Assembly (NCBI GenBank): GCA_947245585.1
Contig: CAMXPV010000011.1
Location: 1 to 64,000 of the forward strand
Reading direction: 5' to 3'
Length of the DNA: 64,000 nt
Source of the DNA: an uncultured Lachnospiraceae bacterium
GTDB lineage: Bacteria; Bacillota; Clostridia; Lachnospirales; Lachnospiraceae
Position numbers and translations under genes: made by a program. This document shows positions 34,875-43,078 of the stretch, piece after piece (within the stretch, counting starts at the first letter, position 1; every line of letters starts with the position of its first letter). A model generated the notes under the pieces. It was not told the origin of the DNA, made no database searches, and saw only the letters and a program-made list of their open reading frames with translations.

Positions 34875-34904
34875 AGTATACCATATGTTGTGCTTCGATT
34901 GCAA
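34875..34904 (-). promoter_or_regulatory. Promoter of hpf
   Basis: Minus strand TTGCAA (34899-34904), 18-base spacer, TATACT (34875-34880), about 38 bases before the ATG. Confidence 0.6.
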
Positions 34905-34920
34905 TAGCATACATAACTGA

Positions 34921-34935
34921 CTCTGCTTATGCGCG
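34921..34935 (-). repeat. Terminator-associated 15-bp motif, copy 3
   Basis: Plus-strand CTCTGCTTATGCGCG, one mismatch to copies 2 and 4, directly behind the U-tract of the NlpC/P60 gene terminator. Confidence 0.7.
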
Positions 34936-34936
34936 C

Positions 34937-34966
34937 AAAAAAGAGACGATCCCAAAGGATCGTCTC
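34937..34966 (-). terminator. Intrinsic terminator of the NlpC/P60 gene
   Basis: A perfect 10-bp stem GAGACGATCC/GGATCGTCTC (34943-34966) with a 4-base loop, followed on the minus strand by six T. It lies 16 bases after the stop codon. Confidence 0.92.
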
Positions 34967-34981
34967 CCGCTGTTCTTTTTT

Positions 34982-36379
34982 CTAGAGAATTCTCCTGATG
35001 GAGAGAATGGAACGATAGCTTGCATTGGATACGATAATACCTGTCTTCGAGGTGGACGCATGCACGATCTGTCCATTGCCTGCGTAAATACCCACATGTC
35101 CCGAATAGCAGATGAGGTCGCCGGGCTGTGCATTCTCCAGACCGTTTACGGTTGCACCCACGCTTCTGTCCGCCGCTGAGGAATGGGGCAGGTTTACACC
35201 GAAGTTTTTATACACGCTCATGACGAAACCGGAACAGTCCGCACCGTTGGTCAGGCTGGTGCCGCCGTACACATAAGGATTCCCCACAAACTGCTTCGCA
35301 AACTGTACCACATCGGCGCCTGTGCTTCCCGTCGGGTTCGCGTAGGTCTTACCGCCCTCTTCGCTCTTTTTGCCGGAAGCGGCATTTTCCGCCGTCTTTT
35401 TCTTCGCCGCCGCTCTTGCTGCTTTTCTGGCCTCTTCTTCCTTGGCAAGTCTCGCCTTCTCCTCCGCGATGGACTCCGCCTTCACAAACTCTGTGGAAAG
35501 TGTGACATAGTCAGTAGAGACATATCCGTCACCTTCCTCGATATTTACTTTCACCCATCCGTCCAACTCTTCTGTGACAATCAGTTCGTCTTCGATCGGC
35601 ACCAGACCCAGAACAATCTCCTCCAGGCCGGGCTGTTCACGCACCTTAAGGGTCGTGGTCGTCACAGTCGCAATACGGGTTCCCACTTCTTTCGCATAAT
35701 CCACAGCCTCGTCGCCGGTCACACAGAACTCGCCTTTGACGTAACCTTCCACGGAACCGGAGCTGATCTTATACCAACCGTCTTCCTCCTCGATGAAGCT
35801 GCCGACAGACTTATTGTAAAGCTTGCCGACAATCTCTCCTTCCTCACTGGGAATGTCACGCACATTGACGTAATCGTTCACCTTCGCGATCACCAGATTC
35901 TTAAAACTCTCCTCTTCCTCGGACAAACCGCTGCCCGCTGCTGCCCGCAGGTCTCTGGTGTAACCTTCGCTGACCAGTACCGTGTCGATAATCTTCTTCC
36001 CGGAAGACTTTTTGCTGATCCCGTCGGATGTACTGGCAAGATCGGAGAATACGCCAACCTGAGCGCTTCCCACGCTGATGCCTCCCACCTCGGGAGTATC
36101 GTCCTCCTCTTCCTGGCCGGACTCGTTCGTCTCCGGATCTTCCTCGTCCCCGGTTTCATCCTTCATGGAAGCTTCCATTTCGGCCTCTTCCTTATCTGCT
36201 TCCTCTTTCACGGAAGACAGGGAAGTGGACTTCTCTTCCTCCTGCAGGAAAAACTCTATGCCGGCCGAGGGCAGAACGCTCGCCACATTTCCCGTAGCCT
36301 CCGCCTCAATCCCTGTACCGGTAAATCCTATGACTGCCGCCAGTGCACATGCTGTTAATTTAAGATTGTTTTTCTTCAT
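34982..36379 (-). CDS. Secreted NlpC/P60 endopeptidase with two SH3b domains
   Basis: The 465-residue protein has a signal peptide (about 1-28), a long acidic linker (residues 45-110), two SH3b domains (about 160-225 and 230-295; NDYVNVRDIPSEEGEIVGKL and TTTLKVREQPGLEEIVLGLV), an Ala/Lys/Glu-rich helical linker, and a C-terminal NlpC/P60 domain. Catalytic residues are visible: Cys in ADCSGF, His in SGHVGIYAG and a third polar residue in IVHAS. It likely cuts the gamma-D-Glu-diamino acid bond of peptidoglycan during growth or division. Start 36379 has GAGG 8 bases upstream. Confidence 0.93.
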   Translation of the reverse strand: MKKNNLKLTACALAAVIGFTGTGIEAEATGNVASVLPSAGIEFFLQEEEKSTSLSSVKEEADKEEAEMEASMKDETGDEEDPETNESGQEEEDDTPEVGGISVGSAQVGVFSDLASTSDGISKKSSGKKIIDTVLVSEGYTRDLRAAAGSGLSEEEESFKNLVIAKVNDYVNVRDIPSEEGEIVGKLYNKSVGSFIEEEDGWYKISSGSVEGYVKGEFCVTGDEAVDYAKEVGTRIATVTTTTLKVREQPGLEEIVLGLVPIEDELIVTEELDGWVKVNIEEGDGYVSTDYVTLSTEFVKAESIAEEKARLAKEEEARKAARAAAKKKTAENAASGKKSEEGGKTYANPTGSTGADVVQFAKQFVGNPYVYGGTSLTNGADCSGFVMSVYKNFGVNLPHSSAADRSVGATVNGLENAQPGDLICYSGHVGIYAGNGQIVHASTSKTGIIVSNASYRSILSIRRIL

Positions 36380-36421
36380 AAAAAACACCTCATTTGTTAC
36401 AGAATTGTTACATCTGGCTAT

Positions 36422-36450
36422 AATATATCATCGGCTTTACGTTTTGTCAA
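36422..36450 (-). promoter_or_regulatory. Promoter of the NlpC/P60 gene
   Basis: Minus strand TTGACA (36445-36450), 17-base spacer, TATATT (36422-36427). Downstream the leader has two TGTAACAA copies before the ribosome binding site. The rest of the gap to 36596 is AT-rich without clear signals. Confidence 0.7.
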
Positions 36451-36596
36451 CCACAGCATCTACTATAAAAACGCATGTCCATACCCAAGTTATTGTGTTT
36501 TTTCCACAAAAACACGCCTTCTTTGACATTCTGGCAAAAAAAGTTATGTCAAATTTTCCCTTATTTTCAAAAATTAAGTTTGTAACATTTTCGTAA

Positions 36597-37517
36597 TCAT
36601 TCTATTGCGAAACTAAGGTATCTCTCCGCCGAAGCCACCGCGCAGGCCCCGTCAGACACCGCCGTGACAATCTGGCGCAGCGTCTTCGTTCGGATATCTC
36701 CCGCCGCAAAAATGCCCGGAATGTTCGTGGCGCAATCCTCTCCCGCAATGAGATAACCGCCCTCGTCACAGGCCACCGTCCCTCGGTACGCCTCCGTCTT
36801 CGGTTTCATCCCCACCGCAATAAAGACACCCTCCACCGCAAGTTCACGCGTGCTGTCTTCTTTGATCTGCCGGACCGTGATCCCCTCCACCAGATCGGTT
36901 CCACTGATCTCCTGCAGGGCGCTGTCCCATAATATTTCCACATTCTCACAGGAAAACAGTTTTTTCTGCAGGCTTTTCGCCGCCCGCAGGCTGTCCCGCC
37001 TGTGAATTAAATAGACCTTCCTGCACAGAGCGGCCAGATACACGGCATCCTCCACCGCCACATCGCCGCCGCCAACCACGGCCACATCCCGCTTCTTAAA
37101 AAAAGCGCCGTCACAGGTTGCGCAGTAGGAGACCCCCTGTCCCCTGAAACTTTCCTCACCCGGCACGCCAAGTTTCGCATGTTCCGCACCGCCTGCAAGA
37201 ATCAACGCCCGCGCCTCATATTTGGTGCCGTCCGCCGTCTCCACGGTCTTTTTATCCTTCCCGTCATGAATCGAGACAACCCTTCCGCCCTGAAAAGAAA
37301 CGCCGAGCGCGTCCGCGTGGCTGCGGAATTTCTGGCCAAGATCAAATCCGCTGATTCCCGGCATCCCCAGATAATTGTCCACCTCGGAGGTGTCGATCAC
37401 CTGGCCCCCTCCCATGGGAGTCTGTTCTAATACCATAAGGCTGAGTCCGGCCCGCATCCCGTAAACTGCCGCCGACAGTCCCGCCGGGCCCGCGCCGATA
37501 ATAATAAGATCATACAT
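36597..37517 (-). CDS. trxB: Thioredoxin-disulfide reductase
   Basis: The 306-residue flavoprotein starts with the FAD motif LIIIGAGPAGLSAAVYG, has the redox-active CATC in VSYCATCDGAFF, the NADPH motif VVGGGDVAVEDA and the C-terminal GIFAAGDIRTKTLRQIVTA. It reduces thioredoxin with NADPH in the cytoplasm. The ATG at 37517 has GGAGAGGAG 7 bases upstream and is preferred over one six codons earlier. It stands alone and diverges from the SDR gene. Confidence 0.95.
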   Translation of the reverse strand: MYDLIIIGAGPAGLSAAVYGMRAGLSLMVLEQTPMGGGQVIDTSEVDNYLGMPGISGFDLGQKFRSHADALGVSFQGGRVVSIHDGKDKKTVETADGTKYEARALILAGGAEHAKLGVPGEESFRGQGVSYCATCDGAFFKKRDVAVVGGGDVAVEDAVYLAALCRKVYLIHRRDSLRAAKSLQKKLFSCENVEILWDSALQEISGTDLVEGITVRQIKEDSTRELAVEGVFIAVGMKPKTEAYRGTVACDEGGYLIAGEDCATNIPGIFAAGDIRTKTLRQIVTAVSDGACAVASAERYLSFAIE

Positions 37518-37606
37518 AATGAATCTCCTCTCCATTTATCGTATCCTTTATTTCAACCGCCGTCTGTTATATAATATGGACAAAAACATCGAAAGGAATA
37601 ACAACC

Positions 37607-38344
37607 ATGCAGCAGACACCCACCCCGAAAACCGCTCTCGTCACCGGCGCTTCCCGCGGAATCGGCCGCGCGATCGCGGAGGCTCTCGCCGCAGAAGGAT
37701 ACCGCCTGTATCTCACCTGCAAAACCTCCGAAAAGGAACTGACACAACTGTCACACCGTTTGTCAGAAAATTTCCATGTCGAATGTACGCCTATTTTAGC
37801 AGATATGGGAGACGCGAAAGCCGTAGAGCAGCTTTTTTCTCAAATAGACGACCTGACTCTATTGGTCAACAATGCCGGCATCTCCCACATCGGCCTTCTC
37901 CATCAAATGTCCGTACAGGAATGGCAGCGTCTTATGAACGTAAACTTAAACGCGCTTTTCTATACCTGCCGTCTGGCCGTTCCCCTGATGTTACAGCGTC
38001 ATGCCGGGAAAATCATCAACATTTCCTCTGTCTGGGGCAGCTGCGGCGCCTCCATGGAAGTGGCCTACTCCGCCTCCAAGGGCGGCGTAAACGCCTTTAC
38101 CAAAGCGTTGGCAAAGGAGCTTGCCCCCAGTAACATTCAGGTCAACGCCATCGCCTGCGGCCTGATCGACACCGACATGAACCGCCATTTCTCCGAAGAG
38201 GAAATGGAAATGCTTCAAAGCGAAATACCGGCCGACCGAATTGGTCAACCTTCGGAAGTCGCCGAAATGGTACGCTCTCTCCTGCACGCCCCCTCCTACC
38301 TGACGGGACAGGTGATTGGATTGGACGGGGGATGGCAAATGTGA
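37607..38344 (+). CDS. SDR-family oxidoreductase (FabG/YmfI-like)
   Basis: The 245-residue protein has the Rossmann motif TGASRGIGRAI, NNAG and the catalytic Ser-Tyr-Lys in ISSVWGSCG and YSASKGG, and ends with LDGGWQM. It is closest in pattern to 3-oxoacyl-ACP reductase and to the EF-P 5-aminopentanone reductase YmfI. No fatty acid synthesis genes are nearby, so it is probably not the main FabG. AAGGAA lies 8 bases before the ATG. It converges on a MATE gene (38363). Confidence 0.88.
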   Translation: MQQTPTPKTALVTGASRGIGRAIAEALAAEGYRLYLTCKTSEKELTQLSHRLSENFHVECTPILADMGDAKAVEQLFSQIDDLTLLVNNAGISHIGLLHQMSVQEWQRLMNVNLNALFYTCRLAVPLMLQRHAGKIINISSVWGSCGASMEVAYSASKGGVNAFTKALAKELAPSNIQVNAIACGLIDTDMNRHFSEEEMEMLQSEIPADRIGQPSEVAEMVRSLLHAPSYLTGQVIGLDGGWQM

Positions 38345-38362
38345 AAAAGCGGGCATTCTCCG

Positions 38363-39709
38363 TCAGTCTTGAGCCAGTCTCCGCATCTGGGAAAACCAGC
38401 TCCCCACCAGCACCACATCCGCGCCAAGCCAGGCGGCAATCTCCGCAAAGAAGATCCCGGTCTCTCCCAGGAGCATGGGGAGAAAAATGACCGACAGGGT
38501 ACGCATCACAAACTCCGCCACGCCCGACATCATGGGCAATACGGTGTTGCCCATCCCCTGCAGGGCGGAGCGGGTCACATGCAGAACGTAGAGAACCGGC
38601 AGACACACGCTCATGACCGCCAGATAAAAGTAGGCGATCCTCATGGTCTGCTCCACCACCTCCGGCGTGCCCGATATGAACAGCCCCAAAAGCAGTCTGC
38701 CAAAAACCAACATACACACCGCGATCGCGGCGGAAGTGACCATGGCAATGCCCATGGCCGCGCGCATACCGCTTTTCACCCGGTCCATTTTACCCGCGCC
38801 CAGGTTCTGGCCCACATAGGTCACCATGGCATAGCCGTAGGACGTGCCCGCAATCTCCAATAAACCGTAAAGCTTGTTTGTGGCGGTAAATCCGGCGATA
38901 AAAATAACGCCGTAGCCGTTCACCACAAACTGCACAATCATGCCGCCGATGGCAATGATTCCGTTCTGGAATGCCATAGGCAGCCCCAGCATAAAAAGCC
39001 TGGCCGAAAGTTCTCTCTCCAACCGAAAATCCGTCTTCACAAGTTTCAGGAAGGCTATCCTTTTAATATGGAAGAAACAGAACAAGCTTGACACCGCCTG
39101 GGCAATCAAAGTGGCCGCCGCCGCGCCCGCAATCCCCCATCCAAACCCCATCACGAACAGATAGTCCAACACGATATTGGTCAGAGAAGCCACGATCATG
39201 GCGTTTAAAGGCGTTCTGCTGTCCCCCAGCGCGCGGAGAATGCACGCCAGAAAATTATAGAGCATCACAATTGGCACGCCCGCAAACATAATCCGCAGAT
39301 AGAGCAGCGAATAGCCCAAGATCTCCTGCGGTGTCTGCAAAAGCACCAAAACCGGCCTTGCAAAAAACTGTCCCGCCGCCACCAAAAAGACAGCGGAAAA
39401 CATGGACAGCACCGCCGCGCTGCCCACGCTCTTTTTCAAATCCTCCATCCTCTCAGCGCCAAACTCCTGCGCCATCCGGATGCCGAATCCCTGCGTCAGT
39501 CCCTGTATCACCCCAAGCATGAGCCAATTGAGCCAGTCGGCGGCCCCTACCGCCGCCAGCGCGTTCACGCCCAGATATTTTCCCACCACCATGGTGTCCA
39601 CCACAGTGTAGAGCTGCTGAAAGACATTTCCCGCCACCAGGGAGAGCGAAAAGGCCAGAATCAGTTTCGCCGGCTTCCCCGTGGTCATATTTTTTACATG
39701 TGCCGCCAT
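38363..39709 (-). CDS. MATE-family efflux transporter (copy 1)
   Basis: The 448-residue protein has 12 predicted membrane helices in two related halves; the N-terminal half shows VAGNVFQQLYTVVDTMVVGKYLG and ALAAVGAADWL, typical of the MATE/NorM group. These proteins export cationic drugs or metabolites with Na+ or H+. The ATG at 39709 lies 1 base after the yitT stop (TGAGATG), indicating coupling. The substrate is unknown. Confidence 0.92.
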   Translation of the reverse strand: MAAHVKNMTTGKPAKLILAFSLSLVAGNVFQQLYTVVDTMVVGKYLGVNALAAVGAADWLNWLMLGVIQGLTQGFGIRMAQEFGAERMEDLKKSVGSAAVLSMFSAVFLVAAGQFFARPVLVLLQTPQEILGYSLLYLRIMFAGVPIVMLYNFLACILRALGDSRTPLNAMIVASLTNIVLDYLFVMGFGWGIAGAAAATLIAQAVSSLFCFFHIKRIAFLKLVKTDFRLERELSARLFMLGLPMAFQNGIIAIGGMIVQFVVNGYGVIFIAGFTATNKLYGLLEIAGTSYGYAMVTYVGQNLGAGKMDRVKSGMRAAMGIAMVTSAAIAVCMLVFGRLLLGLFISGTPEVVEQTMRIAYFYLAVMSVCLPVLYVLHVTRSALQGMGNTVLPMMSGVAEFVMRTLSVIFLPMLLGETGIFFAEIAAWLGADVVLVGSWFSQMRRLAQD

Positions 39710-39710
39710 C

Positions 39711-40565
39711 TCAGATAAACCTCTTAAACCCTTTTCCCATAATCTCACTGCTCTTCATCGCCATGAGAAATGCCCCCGAATCGACTTGTTGAATATATCG
39801 TTCCAAAAGCACCGCCTGTTTTGGCCCAACTACCGTGAGAATCACCGACCTGTCCTTGTGCGTGTATGCGCCCTCCGCATGGTAAAATGTGGCGCTGCGG
39901 TGCAGTTCGTTCATAATAAAATCACAGATCGGCTCCGGCTTACTGCATATAATCGTCAGATACTTATTCATTTTCATGCGCTCGATCGCCTTGTCTATCA
40001 AAAGCGTCTTGGCCATCAGGCCAAAGACGGAAAACAGCCCCGTCCTGATATCAAAGACAAAACAGGCCGCCAATACGATGAGCGCGTCCACCGCCATAAG
40101 CGCAGCCGAAATGTCCATCGTCGAATGCTTTTTTAAGATCATGGCAATGATATCCGTCCCGCCGCCGCAGGTGTCCTCGTAAAACAGCATGGCGGCAGCA
40201 ATCGCCGGAAGCGTGATGGCATAGAGAAGTTCCAAAAGCGTCTCGTCTGTGAGCGGCGCACTCATCGGAAACAATGCTTCCATCACATTCAGCAGCAAAG
40301 ATGACACAACTGTCACATAAGCTGTCTTAACCCCAAAGTCCTTCCCCAGAAACAGAAAACCGACGACTAACAAAATCCCGTTAAAAAAGAGGTTGATCTG
40401 GGAAGCCGTAAACGGCAGAAACGGGGTGATCACCACCGCCAGACCGGATATCCCCCCGAAGGAAAAATGATTGGGAAACTTAAAGACATAGATTCCGATA
40501 TCCATGAGGATCACCGCAACGGTAATAATAAAGTATTCTCTGATTGTCCGTCCGTATTTTTTCAT
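39711..40565 (-). CDS. YitT/DUF2179 family membrane protein
   Basis: The 284-residue protein has about five N-terminal membrane helices (from IREYFIITVAVILMDIGIYVF) and a C-terminal DUF2179 domain (about 205-284) with SVILTVVGPKQAVLLERYIQQVDSGAF. The family is widespread in Firmicutes and has no firmly known function. GGGAG lies 8 bases before the ATG at 40565; a longer frame upstream would run through the terminator and tRNA-Val and is rejected. It may receive read-through transcription from the tRNA pair. Confidence 0.9.
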   Translation of the reverse strand: MKKYGRTIREYFIITVAVILMDIGIYVFKFPNHFSFGGISGLAVVITPFLPFTASQINLFFNGILLVVGFLFLGKDFGVKTAYVTVVSSLLLNVMEALFPMSAPLTDETLLELLYAITLPAIAAAMLFYEDTCGGGTDIIAMILKKHSTMDISAALMAVDALIVLAACFVFDIRTGLFSVFGLMAKTLLIDKAIERMKMNKYLTIICSKPEPICDFIMNELHRSATFYHAEGAYTHKDRSVILTVVGPKQAVLLERYIQQVDSGAFLMAMKSSEIMGKGFKRFI

Positions 40566-40593
40566 CCGACGTTCTCCCTCTGCAAATAAGAGA

Positions 40594-40608
40594 CTCTGCT
40601 TATTCGCG
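40594..40608 (-). repeat. Terminator-associated 15-bp motif, copy 4
   Basis: Plus-strand CTCTGCTTATTCGCG, identical to copy 2. It lies directly behind the hairpin that follows the tRNA genes. Confidence 0.7.
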
Positions 40609-40610
40609 AA

Positions 40611-40643
40611 AGAAGCCGGAATGGCACTGTCATTCCGACTTCT
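40611..40643 (-). terminator. Hairpin terminator behind the tRNA pair
   Basis: AGAAGCCGGAATG (40611-40623) and CATTCCGACTTCT (40631-40643) form a 13-bp stem with one GU pair and a 7-base loop; TTTC follows on the minus strand. It ends the tRNA transcript before yitT. Confidence 0.75.
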
Positions 40644-40657
40644 CTTCTTAAGATAAA

Positions 40658-40731
40658 TGGAAGCAATGGGGCTCGAACCCATGACCTCTCGCGTGTGAGG
40701 CGAACGCTCATCCCGGCTGAGCTATGCTTCC
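40658..40731 (-). tRNA. tRNA-Val (anticodon CAC)
   Basis: The 74-base gene folds into a full cloverleaf: acceptor GGAAGCA/TGCTTCC, D stem GCTC/GAGC, anticodon stem TTCGC/GCGAG with loop CTCACAC (U33, anticodon CAC), T arm ATGGG-TTCGAGC-CCCAT and discriminator A. CCA is not encoded. It reads GUG only. Confidence 0.93.
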
Positions 40732-40735
40732 ATAA

Positions 40736-40808
40736 TGGAGATAGGGGGACTCGAACCCCTGACCTATACGTTGCGAACGTATCGCTCTCCCAACTGAGCT
40801 ATATCCCC
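40736..40808 (-). tRNA. tRNA-Ala (anticodon CGC)
   Basis: The 73-base gene folds with acceptor GGGGATA/TATCTCC, which includes the alanine identity pair G3-U70, anticodon stem ATACG/CGTAT with loop TTCGCAA (anticodon CGC), T arm AGGGG-TTCGAGT-CCCCT and discriminator A. CCA is not encoded. It lies 4 bases upstream of tRNA-Val on the same transcript. Confidence 0.94.
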
Positions 40809-40817
40809 TTGAGAAAA

Positions 40818-40845
40818 ATTATACCATGGGACAAATAAAAATCAA
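40818..40845 (-). promoter_or_regulatory. Promoter of the tRNA-Ala/tRNA-Val transcript
   Basis: Minus strand TTGATT (40840-40845), 16-base spacer, TATAAT (40818-40823), 10 bases before the mature tRNA-Ala 5' end. Confidence 0.7.
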
Positions 40846-40856
40846 GAAAAATTTCG

Positions 40857-40886
40857 TTGAATATTTGGAATCATGTCCTGTATGAT
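40857..40886 (+). promoter_or_regulatory. Promoter of the pectinesterase gene
   Basis: TTGAAT (40857-40862), 18-base spacer, TATGAT (40881-40886), only 20 bases before the ATG, so the leader would be very short. No cre-like box is seen here. Confidence 0.45.
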
Positions 40887-40905
40887 AATAGCAGGAGGCG
40901 AAAAA

Positions 40906-41916
40906 ATGGAAAATCAACTCACACTTTACGTATCAAATACAAAAACAGGAAAAGACTGCTTTGCCAGTGTCACGCAGGCCCTTAAAAGCCTTGCTCCCGA
41001 TGGGACTGAGCCGGTAACCATTGCGGTTGCTCCGGGCATTTACCATGAAAGAATCACCATAAACCGTCCCCGCGTGACCCTGACGGGATGCGGCGCACAG
41101 CCAGAAGACACCGTCCTCACTTATGACGACTACGCAAACCGGATCATGGAGGACGGCAGCAAGACCGGAACCTTCCGCTCCTATTCCCTCTTCGTGGATG
41201 CCCCCGATGTGACCCTGCACAACCTGACCATCGAAAACGCCTCCGGCGACTCCCCCACGCACGGGCAGGCCATCGCGCTCTATGCAGACGGCGACCGTCT
41301 GACCGTGGATTCCTGCCGCATTCTCGGCCATCAGGACACCCTCTTTACCGGCCCGCTGCCGGAAAAAGAGTTGGTAAAGGGCGGCTTTATCGGCCCCAAG
41401 CAGTTCTCTCCCCGCGAAAGAACCAACCAATACTATAAAAATTGCTATATCTGCGGCGATGTGGATTTCATTTTCGGCGGCGCCGCCGCCTGTTTTGAGT
41501 CCTGCACCATCGAATCCCTGCGCCGCTTCCCCGCCTCCGATTCGGAGCAGGAACACGCATCCTGCGGGGACGATGCCCCGCCTGTGCAGGGTTACGTCAC
41601 AGCCGCCTCCACGCCAAAGGATCAGAATTACGGCTACGTCTTTGTCAGATGCCGTCTGATCTCAAAAGACTGTCCGCCGTCTTCCGTCTATCTGGGAAGG
41701 CCCTGGCGAAACTATGCCAAAACCGTCTTTATCGACTGTGAATTCGGGCCCCACATCCACCCGGCGCTGTTCCACGACTGGAATAAGGAAGAGGCAAAAA
41801 AGAGCGTCCTCTACGGCATTTATGACGAGCACGGAAAGGAAGCCTTCCCCCAACACGCCGATTTTGTACGGCTTCTCTCAAGAAAAGAGGCTGACGCTCT
41901 ACTTCATCTCCTGTAA
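40906..41916 (+). CDS. Pectinesterase (CE8), without signal peptide
   Basis: The 336-residue enzyme removes methyl esters from polygalacturonate chains. CE8 motifs are intact: GQAIALYADGD, GHQDTLF with the acid/base Asp144, DVDFIFGGAA with the nucleophile Asp187, and YLGRPWR with the substrate-binding Arg. There is no signal peptide, so it should act on imported methylated oligogalacturonides. AGGAGG lies about 7 bases before the ATG at 40906. It is the only plus-strand gene at this end of the locus and converges on the GH105 gene with an 18-base coding overlap. Confidence 0.93.
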   Translation: MENQLTLYVSNTKTGKDCFASVTQALKSLAPDGTEPVTIAVAPGIYHERITINRPRVTLTGCGAQPEDTVLTYDDYANRIMEDGSKTGTFRSYSLFVDAPDVTLHNLTIENASGDSPTHGQAIALYADGDRLTVDSCRILGHQDTLFTGPLPEKELVKGGFIGPKQFSPRERTNQYYKNCYICGDVDFIFGGAAACFESCTIESLRRFPASDSEQEHASCGDDAPPVQGYVTAASTPKDQNYGYVFVRCRLISKDCPPSSVYLGRPWRNYAKTVFIDCEFGPHIHPALFHDWNKEEAKKSVLYGIYDEHGKEAFPQHADFVRLLSRKEADALLHLL

Positions 41917-43044
41917 CCGCCGTATCTCCGTGTAGGCGAGCAAGAACGGCCCCACGCCCTTTGCGTCGTCCTGCACCACCGGCTCCGACAGATAATACTC
42001 ATAGGTGCCGGACCGTCTCTGCTTGCCGCCAAGGCCGGCCACCAGACAGATGCCGCCAAGATGAAGCTGTCCGTCCTCATCCTCCGACAAATAGGTATCA
42101 CAGATCCCCTGAAAGGCCTTCTGCCCGTAAGCCCGGTATCTCTCCGGCAAAAATCCGAGACGCACGCCCTTTAACAGCGCATACGCCATGATGGCGCTGC
42201 CGCTCGTTTCCAGATAATTTCCGTCCATACCGCCCACATTGACAACCTGATACCACATGCCGTTTTCATTCTGATACCGCAGCATCGCATCCACCAGTTC
42301 CACAAAAATCCGCTTCATATTTTCATAGGGCGCGCCGTATGCCGCATCCGCCTTATCCAAGGTGTCTAACAGGGCCATCGTATACCATCCGATTGCCCGC
42401 AGCCAGAAGTTCCGGCTAAGCCCCGTCACCTTGTCGCACCAGAACATTTCCCGGGAAGAGTCGTAGGCGTGATAATAGAGCCCTGTTTTTTCATCCCGCA
42501 TATGCTCTACCACCAACGCAAACTGGTTAAAAATGTCCTGATAGTTTTTCTTGTCGTGAAAACGGGTTTCGTACTCCATATAGAACGGCTGGCACATATA
42601 CAGGCCGTCCAGCCACACCTGATTCGGGTAAATATTCTTATGCCAGAAACTCCCCTCCTTCGTTCTGGGCATCTGCTCGATCTGGCTGTAGACCAGGTCG
42701 ATGGCCTTCCGGTATTTTTCCTTTCCGGTCAGATCATAGAGCTCAAAGAGGGTTTTCCCCGCATTCACATTGTCGATGTTTAACTCCTGCACATCGTAGC
42801 CGTCAATCGTTCCGTCCTCCCTCACTTTGCAGTCGATAAACCCATCCGCAAACCGAAAATACTTTTCCTCCCCGGTGATGGCATACATTTCAAGCACCGC
42901 CTTAATCATACACCCGTCAATATAATTCCAGGTGGATTTCAGTCCCTGCCTGATTTTTTCAATATTCCAAATCGGGCGCTCCGGCGTGCTCCCCTCTAAC
43001 AGCCAGTCAATATACGTCTCAATCCTGTCCATCTCTTTCCCCAT
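41899..43044 (-). CDS. Unsaturated rhamnogalacturonyl/glucuronyl hydrolase (GH105, YteR-like)
   Basis: The 381-residue protein has the (alpha/alpha)6-barrel patterns of GH105: WNYIDGCMIKAVLEMY, NIDNVNAGKTLFELYDLTG, NQVWLDGLYMCQPFYMEY with the likely catalytic Asp, WLRAIGWYTMALLDTLD and ETSGSAIMAYALLKGV. It removes the unsaturated uronic acid left by pectate or rhamnogalacturonan lyases, giving a keto-uronate that KduI/KduD can process. No signal peptide is present. ATG 43044 is preferred (AGGAGAGGGG upstream). It is the last gene of the eight-gene operon. Confidence 0.92.
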   Translation of the reverse strand: MGKEMDRIETYIDWLLEGSTPERPIWNIEKIRQGLKSTWNYIDGCMIKAVLEMYAITGEEKYFRFADGFIDCKVREDGTIDGYDVQELNIDNVNAGKTLFELYDLTGKEKYRKAIDLVYSQIEQMPRTKEGSFWHKNIYPNQVWLDGLYMCQPFYMEYETRFHDKKNYQDIFNQFALVVEHMRDEKTGLYYHAYDSSREMFWCDKVTGLSRNFWLRAIGWYTMALLDTLDKADAAYGAPYENMKRIFVELVDAMLRYQNENGMWYQVVNVGGMDGNYLETSGSAIMAYALLKGVRLGFLPERYRAYGQKAFQGICDTYLSEDEDGQLHLGGICLVAGLGGKQRRSGTYEYYLSEPVVQDDAKGVGPFLLAYTEIRRLQEMK

Positions 43045-43078
43045 GTCTCTACCCCTCTCCTTTCTCAATCCCTTCGGA

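Noticed and set aside
39711..40682. Longer YitT start reaching into the tRNA-Val gene
   Set aside because: The extension would translate a terminator hairpin and part of a tRNA; the ATG at 40565 has a ribosome binding site.
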